Shown: piece by piece, positions 32,835-44,589 of the stretch
How positions within the stretch are numbered: position 1 is the first letter of the stretch
How the letters are laid out: each line of letters begins with the position of its first letter
From: Aquilaria yunnanensis
Taxonomy: Eukaryota; Streptophyta; Magnoliopsida; Malvales; Thymelaeaceae
NCBI GenBank assembly: GCA_039654915.1
Contig: CM077595.1
Coordinates: 51,553,501 to 51,617,500 of the forward strand
Reading direction: 5' to 3'
Length of the DNA: 64,000 bases
Position numbers and translations under genes: made by a program
The notes under the pieces: model-generated
The model's database searches: none
Seen by the model: the letters and a program-made list of their open reading frames with translations, nothing else
Told to the model about the DNA's origin: nothing

Positions 32835-35800
32835 ATGTGTCCATTGATTCCAAACTAGGTGTGAATGTCCGCATTTCATTCCAAATAAATTGTGAATGTT
32901 TCCATTTCAATCCAAACAAGTTCTGAATGTGTACACTTCATTCCAAACAAGTTGTGAATGTTTCTACTTCATTCCAAACAAGTTTTGAATGTTTCCACTT
33001 CAGTCCAAACAGGTTGTGAATGTTTCCATTTCATTCCAAACAAGTTGTGAATGTTTCCATTTCATTCCAAAGAAGTTGTGAATGTTTCCATTTCATTCCA
33101 AACAACTTCTGAATGCTTCCACTTCATTCCAAACAAGTTGTTAATGTTTCCAATTCATTCCAAACAAGCTGTGAATGTTTCCATTTCATTCTTAACAAGT
33201 TCTGAATGTTTCCATTTCAATCCAAGGAAGTTGTGAATGTTTCCATTTCCTTCCAAACAAGTTGTGAATATTTCCATTTCATTCCTAACAAGTTGTGAAT
33301 GTTTCCAGTTCATTCCAAAGAAGTTCTGAATGTTTCCATTTCATACCAAACATGTTAATGTTTCCAGTTCATTCCAAACAAGCTGTGAATGTTTCCATTT
33401 CATTCCAAAGAAGTTGTGAGTGTTTCCATTTCATTCCAAACAAGTTGTTAATGTTTCCACTTCATTCCAAACAAGCTGTGAAGGTTTCCACTTCATTCCA
33501 AACAAGTTATGAATGTTTCCTTTTCATTCCAAACAAGTTGTGAATGTTTCAATTTCATTCCAACCTAGTCGTGAATGTTTCCATTTCATTCCAAAGAAGT
33601 TGTGAATGTTTCCACTTCATTCCAAACAATTTGTGAATGTTTCCATTTCATTTCTAACAAGTTGTGAATATTTCCATATCATTCCAAAGAAGTTGTGAGT
33701 GTTTCCATTTCATTCCATACAAGTTGTTAAAGTTTCCACTTCATTGCAAGAAAGCTGTGAAGGTTCTCATTTCATTCCAAACAAGTTATGAATGTTTCCA
33801 TTTCATTCCAAACAAGATGTGAAATTTTCAATTTCAATCCAACCTAGTTGTGAATGTTTCCAGTTCATTTCAAACAATTTGTCAATGTTTGCGCTTCATT
33901 CCGAAGAAGTTGTGAATGTTTCCATTTCATTACAAACAGGTTATGAATGTTCGAATTTCATTCCAAACAATTTGTCAATGTTTCCGTTTCATTCCGAAGA
34001 AGTTGTGAATGTTTCCATTTCATTCCAAACAAGTTGTGAATGTTCCAATTTCATTCCAAAAAAGTTGTGAATGTTTCCATTTGATTCCAAACAAGTTCTG
34101 AATGTTTCCATTTCATTCCATAGAAGTTGTCAGCGTTTCCATTTCATTCAAAACAAGTTTTGAATGTTCCAATTTCATTCCAAGGAAGTTATGAATGTTT
34201 CCATTTCATTCCAAACAAGATGTGAAATTTTCAATTTCAACCCAACCTAGTTGTGAATGTTTCCAGTTCATTTCAAAAAATTTGTCAATGTTTGCGCTTC
34301 ATTCCGAAGAAGTTGTGAATGTTTCCATTTCATTACAAACAAGTTGTCAATGTTCGAATTTCATTCCAAAAAAGTTGTGAATGTTTCCCATTCATTCCAA
34401 ACAAGTTTTGAAAGTTTCCATTTCATTCAAAACAAGTTTTGAATGTTCCAATTTCATTCCAAGGAAGTTGTGAATGTTTCCATTTCATTCCAAACAAGTT
34501 TTGAATGTGTCCATTGATTCCAAACTAGTTGTGAATGTCCCCATTTCATTCGAAGTAAATTTTGAATGTTTCAATTTCATTCCAAACAAGTTCTGAATGT
34601 GTACACTTCATTCCAAACAAGTTGTGAATGTTTCCACTTCATTTCACACAAGTTTTGAATGTTTCAACTTCAGTCCAAACAGGTTGTGAATGTTTCCATT
34701 TCATTCCAAACAAGTTGTGAATGTTTCCATTTCATTCCAAAGAAGTTGTGAACGTTTCCAATTCATTCCAAACAACTTGTGAATGCTTCCATTTCATTCC
34801 AAACAAGTTGTTAATGTTTCAAATTCATTCGAAACAAGCTGTGAATGTTTCCATTTCATTCTTAACAAGTTCTAAACGTTTCCATTTCAATCCAATGAAG
34901 TTGTGAATGTTTCCATTTCCTTCCAAACAAGTTGTGAATATTTCCATTTTATTCCTAACAACTTGTGAATGTTTCCAGTTCATTCCAAAGAAGTTCTGAA
35001 TGTTTCCATTTCATTCCAAATATGTTTTTAATGTTTCCACTTCATTCCAAACAAGCTGTAAATGTTTCCATTTCATTCCAAACAAGTTATGAATGTTTCC
35101 ATTTCATTCGAAACAAGTTGTGAATGTTTCAATTTCATTCCAAACTAGCTGTGAATGTTTCAATTTCATTCCAACCTAGTTGTGAATGTTTCCATTTCAT
35201 TCCAAACAATTTGTCAATGTTTTCGTTTCATTCCGAAGAAGTTGTGAATGTTTCCATTTCGTTCCAAACAAGTTGTGAATGTTCCAATTTCATGCCAACA
35301 AAGTTGTGAATGTTTCCATTTTATTCCAAACAAGTTCTGAATGTTTCCATTACATTCCAAACAAGTTCTGAATGTTTCCATTTCATTCTGTAGAAGTTCT
35401 CAGCATTTCCATTTCATTCAAAGCAAGTTTTGAATGTTCCAATTTCATTCCAAGGAAGTTATGAATGTTTCCATTTCATTCCAAACAAGTTTCGAGTGTG
35501 TCCAATGATTCCAAACTAGTTGTGATTGTCCCCTTTTCATTCCAGATAAATTGTGAATGTTTCCATTTCATTCCAAACAGGTTCTGAATGTGTACACTTC
35601 ATTCCAAACAAGTTGTGAATGTTTCCACTTCATTCCAAACAAGTTTTGAATGTTTCCACTTCAGTCCAAACAGGTTGTGAATGTTTCCAGTTCATTCCAA
35701 AGAAGTTCTGAATGTTTCCATTTTTTTCCAAACATGTTGTTAATGTTTCCACTTCACTCCAAACAAGCTGTGAATGTTTCCATTTCATTCCAAACAAGTT

Positions 35801-36570
35801 ATGAAGGTTTCCATTTCTTCCCAAACAAGTTGTGAATGTTTCCATTTCATTCCAAACAACTTGCGAGTGTTTCCATTTCATTCCAAACAACTTGTGAATG
35901 TTTCCATTTCCTTCCAAAGAAGGTGTGAGTGTTTCCATTTCATTCCAAAGAAGCTGTGAGTGTTTCCATTTCACTCCAAACAAGTTGTTAATGATTCCAC
36001 TTCATTCCAAACAAGCTGTGAAGGTTTCCATTTCATTCCAAACAAGATGTGAATGTTTCAATTTCATTCCAAACAAGATGTGAATGTTTCAATTTCATTC
36101 CAAACAAGATGTGAATGTTTCAATTTCATTCCAACCTAGTTGAGAATGTTTCCATTTCATTCCAAACAATGTGTCAATGTTTCCGTTTCATTCTAAAGAA
36201 GTTGTGAATGTTTCCATTTCATTCCAAACAAGTTGTGAATGTTCCAATTTCATTCTAAAAAAGTTGTGAATGTTTCCATTTCATTCCAAACAAGTTTTGA
36301 ATGTTTCCATTTCATTCCATAGAAGTTGTCAGCGTTTCCATTTCATTCAAAACAAGTTTTGAATTTTCCAATTTCATTCCAAGGAAGTTATGAATGTTAT
36401 CATTTCATTCAAAACAAGTTGTGAATGTCCCCATTTCATTCCAGATAAATTGTGAATGTTTCCATTTCATTCTAAAGAGGTTCTGAATGTGTACACTTCA
36501 TTCCAAACAAGTTGTGAATGTTTCCACTTCATTCCAAACAAGTTTTGAATGTTTCCACTTCAGTCCAAAC
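32835..36570 (+). repeat. 31-bp satellite block
   Basis: Satellite in the standard orientation. Segments of several hundred bp recur inside this block: about 33000-33340 resembles 34680-35010, and about 33780-33930 resembles 34190-34340. This suggests local duplication of multi-monomer units. The longest antisense frame (35630-35983) is a by-product of the repeat. Confidence 0.93.
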
Positions 36571-37948
36571 TGAAGATTTTCAGGATCTTATGATAACATA
36601 CTTTTATGTTATCTACCCATATATATGCCACATGCATATTTGTTCATTTGAATTCAACATTGATATAGATATACATAATACTAATTCTTTAACATATTAT
36701 TCATGCAGTTGATATAACATGCTATATAACATATTAATTTTACATACATGTTGTGTCAAATAAATCCTAGCATCCTACTAAGAACATTCATGTAAATAAT
36801 TCAAACCTAGCATGCTACTAAACCAAAAGAGAATGTGCACCTTTCTTCTTGGTTATCTTTGGTGAAAACTTGAGGGAGAACTTGATCTTAGAGGGGCACC
36901 TTGAAGCTTGAATAGAGATGAACTATCTCTATGTAAATCCACCCACAATGCTCTCAAGAAGTGTTTAATATTTCGGCCTCTAAAGGAAATAGGAGGAGAA
37001 CAATTTTCTCTCAAGAAAATGGAGCAAATAGAGTGCAAATTCGTGCTTAAAATGGCCAGCCACTAAAGGCTATTTATAGATGACCAAAAGGCACACCTTT
37101 ACACCAAGAAAGGTGTCTTTTAAGCCAAAGAACACTTCCTTTGGCTAAGGGTCATGTATGGTGGCGAAAATACATGTCTTTTAGCCAAGAAACACTTCCT
37201 TTAGCCTATAACCACCCATAACTACCTTATGGGCGAAAATACATGTCTTTTAGAGCCAAGGAACACTTCCTTTGGCCTATAACCACCCATAACTACCTTA
37301 TGGGCGAATATACATGTCTTTTCACTCAAAGAACACTTCCTTTGGATGAAAGGACATGTTCTTTTAGCCAATAGTCATCTCTTTTGATGAAGAGACATAC
37401 CTTTACACAAAAGATGTGTCTCTTGGTGGTTATGAGCTAAAAGCAAGGTGAGCTGGCACAAAGCTAGCTCACTATGCTACTTATGCACCATTGAGCTCCT
37501 TTGAGCTCCAACCAAGCACCATGAACTGAGGTCCAGCTCATAGAGCTGACCTTGAGCTGGAGTTAGCTGCTCTCAGCTGAAGTGAACTGAAGTCCAGCTA
37601 CACTCAGCTACCAGAAGCTGAAGTGAGCTGACTTGAGCTGACTTGAGCTAACTTTAGCTGAAGTCCAGCTACTTTGAGCCACTTATAGCTGAAGTGAGCT
37701 GACTTGAGCTGACTTGAGCTAACTTGAGCTGAAGTCCAACTACTTTGAGCTACTTATAGCTGAAGTGAGCTGACTTGAGCTGAAGTCCAGCTACTCTGAG
37801 CTACTTATAGCTGCAGTGAGCTGACATAAGCTAACTTGAGCTAAAGGGAGCTACTTCTAGCTGCCTTAGATAGCTGTTCAAGCTAGAGTTAGCTCAATGA
37901 GCTCAAATCCTACCTTAAAATGATCTTGGTGCGCCAAGAATTCCAACA
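36571..37948 (-). mobile_element. 3' LTR of the copia element, 1378 bp
   Basis: On the minus strand it begins TGTTGGAATTC at 37948 and ends GAAAATCTTCA at 36571. It is closely related to the solo K LTRs, with the AGCT array at about 37440-37905 and TATAAATA at 37071-37078. Its inner edge joins a purine-rich tract, as expected of a 3' LTR. Confidence 0.93.
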
Positions 37949-37960
37949 AACTCCCACTCG
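37949..37960 (-). other. Polypurine tract of the copia element
   Basis: Directly before the 3' LTR the minus strand reads GCGAGTGGGAGTT, the place and composition expected for the plus-strand primer. Similar GAGTGGGAG or AAGTGGGAG motifs recur at 37985-37994, 38721-38730 and 38981-38990. Confidence 0.75.
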
Positions 37961-39204
37961 CACTAAGATGCTTTTAAAGTTCCAGCTCCCACTCAAAACA
38001 AATTCCTTAATCCTTATAGCCGAAATAATCCAGACACTTCTACATATATAGAGTTGTGGGTGCGACCTCAGGCACACACACTAAGTCTCTTCTATTGAGG
38101 TTGTTAGACTCTCAATAGAAGATTGTCCTCTCCTCATAGTTTGAACTTCTTCAAACTTTCCTTTGAACACATCAAATTCAAGTGTGTTGCTTAAACACAT
38201 CAAGCTTGCTTGAACACATCAAACTATGCCTCCCAGATCCCAGACATATGATACACTTCTTAATCACAATCAGTCTCTTTCTTAGAATTTCAACTCCTTG
38301 AAATCCATGATTGTATTAAGCATTGAGTACTCATTTCAATCACTTTTCATTCAATCTAGCATACCACTCACAGTAATATGTGGGCCCAAGATTGAATTTA
38401 GTGAATGTGTATCATCTTAATGTCTTTCCTTTTAGCTTCAACTACTTAGGTCAATGAGTTAACATGATTACCCAAAAGGAGGATACTCCAGTCTCATTTC
38501 TCTAAGACCTTTGACAACCAATCAAAGTAATCATAATTAACTCAACTTCCTAATAGCAAGCCATAGTCACTAAGAGTCTGATTCGAAGAATCTCACACTA
38601 AGCAAGAATAGACACAACTTGCTTAAATTCTTCTTCGGTCGTATTTCATGGTCATGGTACACTTGGAAACACATCCATTAAAGTTCCATAATACACTTCT
38701 AAGGTGTTTTACTCATGTCACTCCCACTTGGATTGATCTCCATTTCAATTGAGGAGTGTGTCATTTCTCCCTCTTAAAACACCACTAAGTGTACTCCTCT
38801 TAACACATAAAAGGAGGACATGTCAATAACCATGAAATTTCTCCATGTAAGCCCTAGCTTACATCTAACATAGGTTAGGATGTATGAATGGTCATACAAA
38901 CAGAATGCACCAAAGCATGGAATCTTGATTACTCATAATCAAGGCGACCATAAAAGCTAAAGTGTCATGTGTTGGAGCATGACTCCCACTTAAATGTATC
39001 ATTCACTTAAGTTTCATTTAAGTCTTTAGCCAGTCTCATCCTTAATCTTACACAAAGATCAAGGGCAGATGACTCGTGTGAGAATGTCATCCTCTGCCTA
39101 TGTTTGACATGTTCATTTGTTCGTTGTGATTCATAAAATTGAACTGAGTATTTGATAAAATACATAACATGTGTGACACCAAAGAGGTGAAGTACATCCA
39201 ACAT
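37949..39204 (-). other. Copia 3' untranslated region
   Basis: About 1.25 kb lie between the RNase H stop codon and the 3' LTR. I see no credible reading frame; short frames here are poor in recognisable sequence. The stretch is AT-rich and contains several copies of the AAGTGGGAG motif. It is unusually long for a Ty1/copia element. Confidence 0.7.
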
Positions 39205-41790
39205 TTACAATCTTCTAAGACCCATTGCTCTAACATGTCGAGCAAATACAAGTGGTGGCAATGGCTTAGTGAGAGGATTTGCCACCATCAGGTCTGTAGA
39301 AATGTACTCAATCCTAACTTCACCCTCTTCAATTGCATCTCGCACAAAGTTATATTTCATGCTAATGTGCTTGGTCTTTCCATGGTATTTGGGGTCTTTG
39401 GTATAAGCCATGGCTGCCATACTATCACTGTAGATAGTAATAGGTTTCTCAATAGAAACCCTAGACTCCAAATTCTTAAGGAAATAACCTAGCCAAAGGG
39501 CTTCTTGTACAGCTGAGGCACATGAAATAAATTCAGCCTCCATTGTGGACAATGCTGCACAAGTTTGCTTCTTACTACACCAAGTAGTAGCCCCACCATT
39601 TAGCATGAAAAGATAACCAGATGTAGACTTGCTGGAGTTTCTATCTCCTCCCCAATCAGCATCGGAATAGCCACGTAAACCAAGGTCTTTACCTTGGTAA
39701 GAAAGCCAATAATCCTTAGTACCCTTGAGGTACCTTAGGATCCTCTTGACACTTTTCCAATGCTCCAGACCAAGGTTGGAAGAATATCGTGCTAGAAGTC
39801 CAACCGCTTGGCTGATGTCTGGCCTTGTACATAACATGGTGTATATCAAGCTACCAATGGCACTTAGGTAGGGGATCTGAGCCATCTCTTCCTTTTCTTT
39901 TGGAGTCTTAGGACATAAGTCCTCTCCAATCTTGCAACCATATGCAAGAGGTGTACTCATGGGCTTTGCATTTGTTAAGTTGAACCTTGCAAGAATCTTA
40001 TCAATATAAGGTTCTTGAGAAAGGGCCAATAGCCTTGCCTTTCTATCCCTCAGGATCTTAACCCCTAGGATAAAGGCAGCCTCTCCCATGTCCTTCATGT
40101 CAAAGGTGGAAGACAACCATCCCTTGATAGTACTTAACAATGCAACCCCATTACTTGCAATCAGTATATCATCTACATATAGAGTCAATACTGCAAAACT
40201 AGACCCAGAAGAGTACAAGTATACACAATGGTCTTCATGCATCATCACAAAGCCATAGCTTGTGATTGCATGGTGAAACTTCAAGTACCACTGTCTTGAA
40301 GCTTGCTTAAGACCATAGATAGACTTCTTCAGTCTACATACCTTGTCCTCTTGACCCTTTTGGACAAACCCCTCAGGTTGCCTCATATATATCTCCTCAC
40401 TCAAATCACCATTGAGAAAGGCGGTCTTTACATCCATCTGATGTAACTCTAGGTCCAGATTTGCCACGATGGCAAGTAATATCCTGATGGAAGTGAATTT
40501 TACAACAGGAGAGAAGGTGTCTTTGAAATCAACACCCTCCTTCTGTGAAAAACCCTTGGCCACCAAACGGGCCTTGTATCTTTCGATACTTCCATCAGAG
40601 TTCACCTTGATCTTGAGAACCCACTTGTTCCCAATTGCCTTACGGCCTGGAGGAAGATCACTTAGCTCCCAAACCCCATTGAGATGCATTGAATGCAACT
40701 CATCCTTCATTGCATTTAGCCACTCTTCCCTCTGTGCACCCTCAAGAGCCTCCTTAATGTTACTTGGTTCATCTATCTTAGATGCAACCAAATTTGCCTC
40801 ACTATCCAAGATCCACCATTCTTTAGGTGGTCCAAATTTCCTCTTTGATCTTCTCAATGTAGGTTGAGATGGAGGCAACTCATGCTCCATCTCTTGAGGC
40901 TTAACATTTTGCTCTTGAGTATCCTCAACTCCCTCTTGAACAAAACCTTCCTCTTGGAGGTCTTGCTCATGTTGGTCCACAACAACAGGTATTTCTGGAG
41001 CCATTGCTCCATGTGGTTGAGGTACTCCCTCTACAGTAGGTGCATGTGTCCCAGGTGTCCTTATGACACTTGGTTGATCCTCATCTAGGATCTGGCTTAA
41101 TGAGGTTAAGTCACCACATTCACCAACTTTGGGAAACTCATCCTCCACAAAGTTAGCATTCCTTGCATCAAAGATGTTCCCAGTTTTGTGACTTATATCC
41201 AAGAACACATAACCCCTAGATTGTTCAGCATAACCAAGGAAGGCACACCTCCTCCCTCTTGGACCCAACTTTCCCAAAGGATGGTCCGTTATGTGAACAT
41301 AAGCTAAACAACCCCAAGGGCGTAAATAGCTTAGGTTAGGAGTTTTCTTCTTCCATAACTCATATGGAGAAGAGTTCACATTCTTGGTGGGTACTCTATT
41401 GAGGACATGAATTGCACACAGCAGTGCATCACTCCAATAAATGATGTCTAAGTTGGCCTTTGCCATCATGGAACGTACCATGTCCATAAGAGTTCTATTT
41501 TTTCTCTCAGACACTCCATTCTGTTGGGGTGTCCAAGGAAGAGTGAACTCCCTTTCAATACCCTTTAAGTCACAAAATGCCTTGAATGCATTTGATTTAT
41601 ACTCTCCACCCCTATCTGTCCTCAAGGACTTAACCTTCTTACCTACTTGGTTCTCAACCAAGTGTACATACTTCTCAAAGCATGCCAAGGCCTCTGCCTT
41701 GTTTCTTAGTAGGTAGATGTGGGTGAATCGAGTGTAATCATCTGTGAATGTGATGAAATATTTAAATCCATTTCTAGATTCAACCCTCAT
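39205..41790 (-). CDS. pol: Copia pol: integrase, reverse transcriptase, RNase H
   Basis: 861 codons are open from the ATG. Retroviral-type integrase core: second Asp in TDRGGEY (residue 59) and catalytic Glu in NGVSERKNRT (95); the first Asp lies just upstream in HSDLCGP. Reverse transcriptase, about residues 373-615: VKTAFLNGDL (454-463) and the active site YVDD (538-541). RNase H of the copia type: YSDADWGGD (708-716), LSTMEAEF (748-755) and IYSDSMAAM (787-795). It would copy element RNA and insert the cDNA. No stop or frameshift is seen here, but the true polyprotein starts upstream and is cut by one stop codon at 41869-41871. The ATG is therefore internal to the original frame. The neighbour on the 3' side is the long untranslated region. 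Confidence 0.93.
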   Translation of the reverse strand: MRVESRNGFKYFITFTDDYTRFTHIYLLRNKAEALACFEKYVHLVENQVGKKVKSLRTDRGGEYKSNAFKAFCDLKGIEREFTLPWTPQQNGVSERKNRTLMDMVRSMMAKANLDIIYWSDALLCAIHVLNRVPTKNVNSSPYELWKKKTPNLSYLRPWGCLAYVHITDHPLGKLGPRGRRCAFLGYAEQSRGYVFLDISHKTGNIFDARNANFVEDEFPKVGECGDLTSLSQILDEDQPSVIRTPGTHAPTVEGVPQPHGAMAPEIPVVVDQHEQDLQEEGFVQEGVEDTQEQNVKPQEMEHELPPSQPTLRRSKRKFGPPKEWWILDSEANLVASKIDEPSNIKEALEGAQREEWLNAMKDELHSMHLNGVWELSDLPPGRKAIGNKWVLKIKVNSDGSIERYKARLVAKGFSQKEGVDFKDTFSPVVKFTSIRILLAIVANLDLELHQMDVKTAFLNGDLSEEIYMRQPEGFVQKGQEDKVCRLKKSIYGLKQASRQWYLKFHHAITSYGFVMMHEDHCVYLYSSGSSFAVLTLYVDDILIASNGVALLSTIKGWLSSTFDMKDMGEAAFILGVKILRDRKARLLALSQEPYIDKILARFNLTNAKPMSTPLAYGCKIGEDLCPKTPKEKEEMAQIPYLSAIGSLIYTMLCTRPDISQAVGLLARYSSNLGLEHWKSVKRILRYLKGTKDYWLSYQGKDLGLRGYSDADWGGDRNSSKSTSGYLFMLNGGATTWCSKKQTCAALSTMEAEFISCASAVQEALWLGYFLKNLESRVSIEKPITIYSDSMAAMAYTKDPKYHGKTKHISMKYNFVRDAIEEGEVRIEYISTDLMVANPLTKPLPPLVFARHVRAMGLRRL

Positions 41791-41868
41791 TGGCCCACAC
41801 AGGTCAGAGTGAACTAAACTTAGTGCCTCACTTCTCCTAGTTGCTTTGCCAAAAGGCTTTCTTGTGGC

Positions 41869-42455
41869 TTACCCCTCTAGGCATGATTGGCAACTTGGAA
41901 GGGCAACCTTGGTCAAGGAACCTAGCAAGCCACTCTTGGCTAGCTTGTCCATTCTATCTTGACCAATATGACCCAACCTCTCATGCCATCTCATTTCATT
42001 TGTGACCTCTGTCACATAGCAACTAGGACTTGCAACAGAATGGTCAGTTGGCTTTAACTCATAAAGCCCATTATTAACTGAACAAATGCATACTATCTGA
42101 TCATCTTTAATAATAGACACATTATTATTAAAGAATTTAAAGCAATAATTGTACTTCAACATACAACTTATAGAAATCAAATTTCTACAAATGTTTGGTA
42201 CATACAATACATCTATTAGAGACAAATATCCAATATCTATAGGAATTCTACATATTCCTATGCCTTCCACTTCCAGCCTAGCATCATTTCCCACTGAAAC
42301 ATGCTTAGCTCCTTTTGAGAGCTTCCTGTAGGCCACAAACCAGGACTTGTCCCGAGCTATGTGGTCTGTTGCTCCCGAGTCTACAATCCACAAAGAATTG
42401 CACTCAGTTAGTAATGTACATGACACAACATGTACAATGGAAGTAGAAGGGTATG
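41869..42455 (-). pseudogene. pol: Copia protease and GAG-pre-integrase, ends in stop
   Basis: The minus-strand frame reads aspartic protease motif LWIVDSGATDHI, then WHERLGHIGQDRM and LPSCQSC, the HHCC zinc-binding GAG-pre-integrase domain. It ends at TAA (41869-41871). The same frame continues without shift for 26 codons, including HSDLCGP, into the integrase ATG at 41790, so one in-frame nonsense codon separates protease from integrase. The upstream side is joined to a solo G LTR at 42456. The about 67 codons that precede it in the open frame belong to that LTR and are not part of this protein. Confidence 0.9.
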
Positions 42456-43475
42456 TAATGCGAACCCCGATGGTATAAAGACCATGAAACGTGCCCAAGA
42501 TGTGATTCAAGCTCCACAAGACATCAAAGAGACTAGGTTTAAAACCCCCACCCCTAATCAACCTGTGATTAGAAACGAGAAGTATAGAACTCCAAGAACA
42601 CAAGCACAGTTGTGCACCAAGGCAGTCCGCCAAGAACCAAAGAGAAAACCTCTCCAAAGAGCAATATTATTTCAAAATTTTTCTGTATGTTTACATCCAG
42701 AATATGTGCCTTTATATAGGCCTAAACTAGGGTTAAAAGCTGGGCAAAATTCGCAGCCTAAATCCATTAGGAATCCTAGATACAAAGACATAGGAAATCC
42801 TAGTCAAATTAGGACTCTAATTCCTAGTTTGAACAAGTTTAATGAATGCAGCGTATGCCACTTGTCCAAAATGATTTAAAACTATTCCATAGCCTAAATA
42901 ACTTCCTAAATAATGTAAATAAATAGGAAAATAAAATAAAATACGTTACAAAATAAGATTGGCCATAAAAACTCCAAAATAGTCTTCTTGGGTGATTCTG
43001 GCTTGTGTCTCCAACTTCAAGCTGAAATTCGAACTTGATGCAGCAATGATTTATCAAAATTCAAAGCATGAAAGTTGTATCTCTCTTTCTTAGCTTTGAA
43101 ATGACACTTGAACCACACAAAACAGACATCTAAAGCCAAAGATATACCCAAAATACTGCAACTGCTTCTGAACCAGCGATAACTCGTAAATCGCGACTTT
43201 GAAGCTAAATTGGACCTCCTTAATGTGCAAACTGGGTTTCATTGTCTTCATATGATTTGTAGCTCCAGATGTTATCTTTCCAATGAATCAATAATTACTC
43301 AATTATGATCTGTTTAGCTCAGGATATGATTTTTCTACCAGAACATCACCAATCTGTCAAAATCCGAGCTTGAAGTGCACTAGTGAGCTCCTTAGCCTTT
43401 TTCCTTGTCAATGGTCCACTAGAAACCTTCAGTGGGTCCTTGCCTTCCTTGGTTGTGTCTTCTTTGATCGTATCA
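42456..43475 (-). mobile_element. Family G solo LTR in copia gag, TSD GTATG
   Basis: It starts TAATGCGAACCCCGATGG (terminal TG changed to TA) and ends GATCGTATCA at 43475. Perfect TSDs GTATG lie at 42451-42455 and 43476-43480. Length is 1020 bp. It splits the copia gag-protease frame. Confidence 0.93.
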
Positions 43476-43480
43476 GTATG

Positions 43481-43568
43481 TATGTACCTTGGGTGGACCC
43501 TTGCAATCCTTTGCAAAGTGTCCTTTATACCCACAGTTGAAGCACTTCAGCTTGCTTATGTCCCGCTT
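43481..43568 (-). pseudogene. gag: Copia gag zinc-knuckle fragment
   Basis: The minus strand reads KLKCFNCGYKGHFAKDCKG, a CX2CX4HX4C nucleic-acid-binding knuckle typical of Ty1/copia gag. It sits in the expected order just upstream of the protease once the solo G LTR is set aside. The upstream gag sequence is cut off at 43568 by the insertion of element C. Confidence 0.88.
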
Positions 43569-44589
43569 TGATGCAAACCCCGATGGTATAACGACCATGA
43601 AACTTGCCCAAGATGTTTTTCAAGCTCCACAAGACATCAAAGAGACTGGGTTTGAAGACCCCCACCCCTAATCAACCTGTGACTAGAAACGAGAAGTATA
43701 GAACTCCAAGAACACAAGCATACTTGTGCACCAAGGCAGTCCACAAAGAACCAAAGAGAAAACCTCTCCAAAGAGCAATATTATTTCGAAATTTTTCTAT
43801 ATGTTTACATCCAGAATATGTGCCTTTATATAGGCCTAAACTAGGGTTAAAATCTGGGCAAAATTCGCAGCCTAAATCCCTTAGGAATCCTAGATACAAA
43901 GACATAGGAAATCCTAGTCAAATTAGGACTCTAATTCCTAGTTTGAACAAGTTTAATGAATGCAGCGTATGCCACTTGTCCAAAACGATTTAAAACTATT
44001 CTATAGCCTAAATAACTTCCTAAATAATGTAAATAAACATGAAAATAAAATAAAATACGTTACAAAATAAGAATGGCCATAAAAACTCCAAAATAGTCTT
44101 CTTGGGTGATTCTGGCTTGTGTCTCCAACTTCAAGCTGAAATGCGAACTTGATGCAGCAATGATTTATCAAAATTCAAACCATGAAAGTTGTATCTCTCT
44201 TTCTTAGCTTTGAAATGACACTTGAACCACACAAAACGGACATCTAAAGCCAAAGATATACCCAAAATACTGCAACTACTTCTGAACCAGCGATAACTCG
44301 TAAATCGCGACTTTGAAGCTAAATTGGACCTCCTTAACGTGCAAACTGAGTTTTATGGTATTCATATGATTTGTAGCTCCAGATGTTATCTTTCCAATTA
44401 ATCAAGAATTACTCAATTCTAATCTGTTTAGCTTAGGATATGATTTTTCTACCAGAACATCAGCAATCTGTCAAAATCCGAGCTTGGAGTGCACTAGTGA
44501 GCTCGTTAGCCTTTTTCCTTGTCAATGGTCCACTAAAAACCTTCAGTGGGTCCTTGCCTTCCTTGGTTGTGCCTTCTTTGATCATATCA
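43569..44589 (-). mobile_element. 3' LTR of element C, 1021 bp
   Basis: It starts TGATGCAAACCCCGATGG at 43569 and ends TTGATCATATCA at 44589, next to the polypurine tract. The U3 end carries the tail of the internal reading frame. Confidence 0.92.

Larger units (their letters stand above)
36571..43568 (-). mobile_element. Ty1/copia element of family K, 5' part lost
   Basis: Minus-strand order from the 3' end: 3' LTR (36571-37948), polypurine tract, about 1.25 kb of untranslated sequence, RNase H, reverse transcriptase, integrase, protease, then the gag zinc knuckle ending at 43568. A solo G LTR (42456-43475) interrupts gag/protease. G element C begins at 43569. The N-terminal part of gag, the primer-binding site and the 5' LTR are not found in the window. 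The left flank CAAAC (36566-36570) has no partner. This is the only K copy with coding sequence, and it links the solo K LTRs to Ty1/copia. Confidence 0.9.

Noticed and set aside
35630..35983. 117-codon antisense frame in satellite
   Set aside because: It is the reverse reading of the same monomers (LVWNEMETFTT type) with several TGA codons mutated. There is no start context or non-repeat content.
37949..39204. Host gene in the non-repeat stretch beside the copia LTR
   Set aside because: It lies between the RNase H stop and the polypurine tract of the same element, and no frame longer than about 65 codons or splice-supported structure is seen.
42456..42657. Apparent 262-codon fusion of an unknown N-terminus to copia protease
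   Set aside because: The first about 67 codons are the end of a solo G LTR that happens to be in frame. The TSD GTATG shows the join is an insertion boundary.
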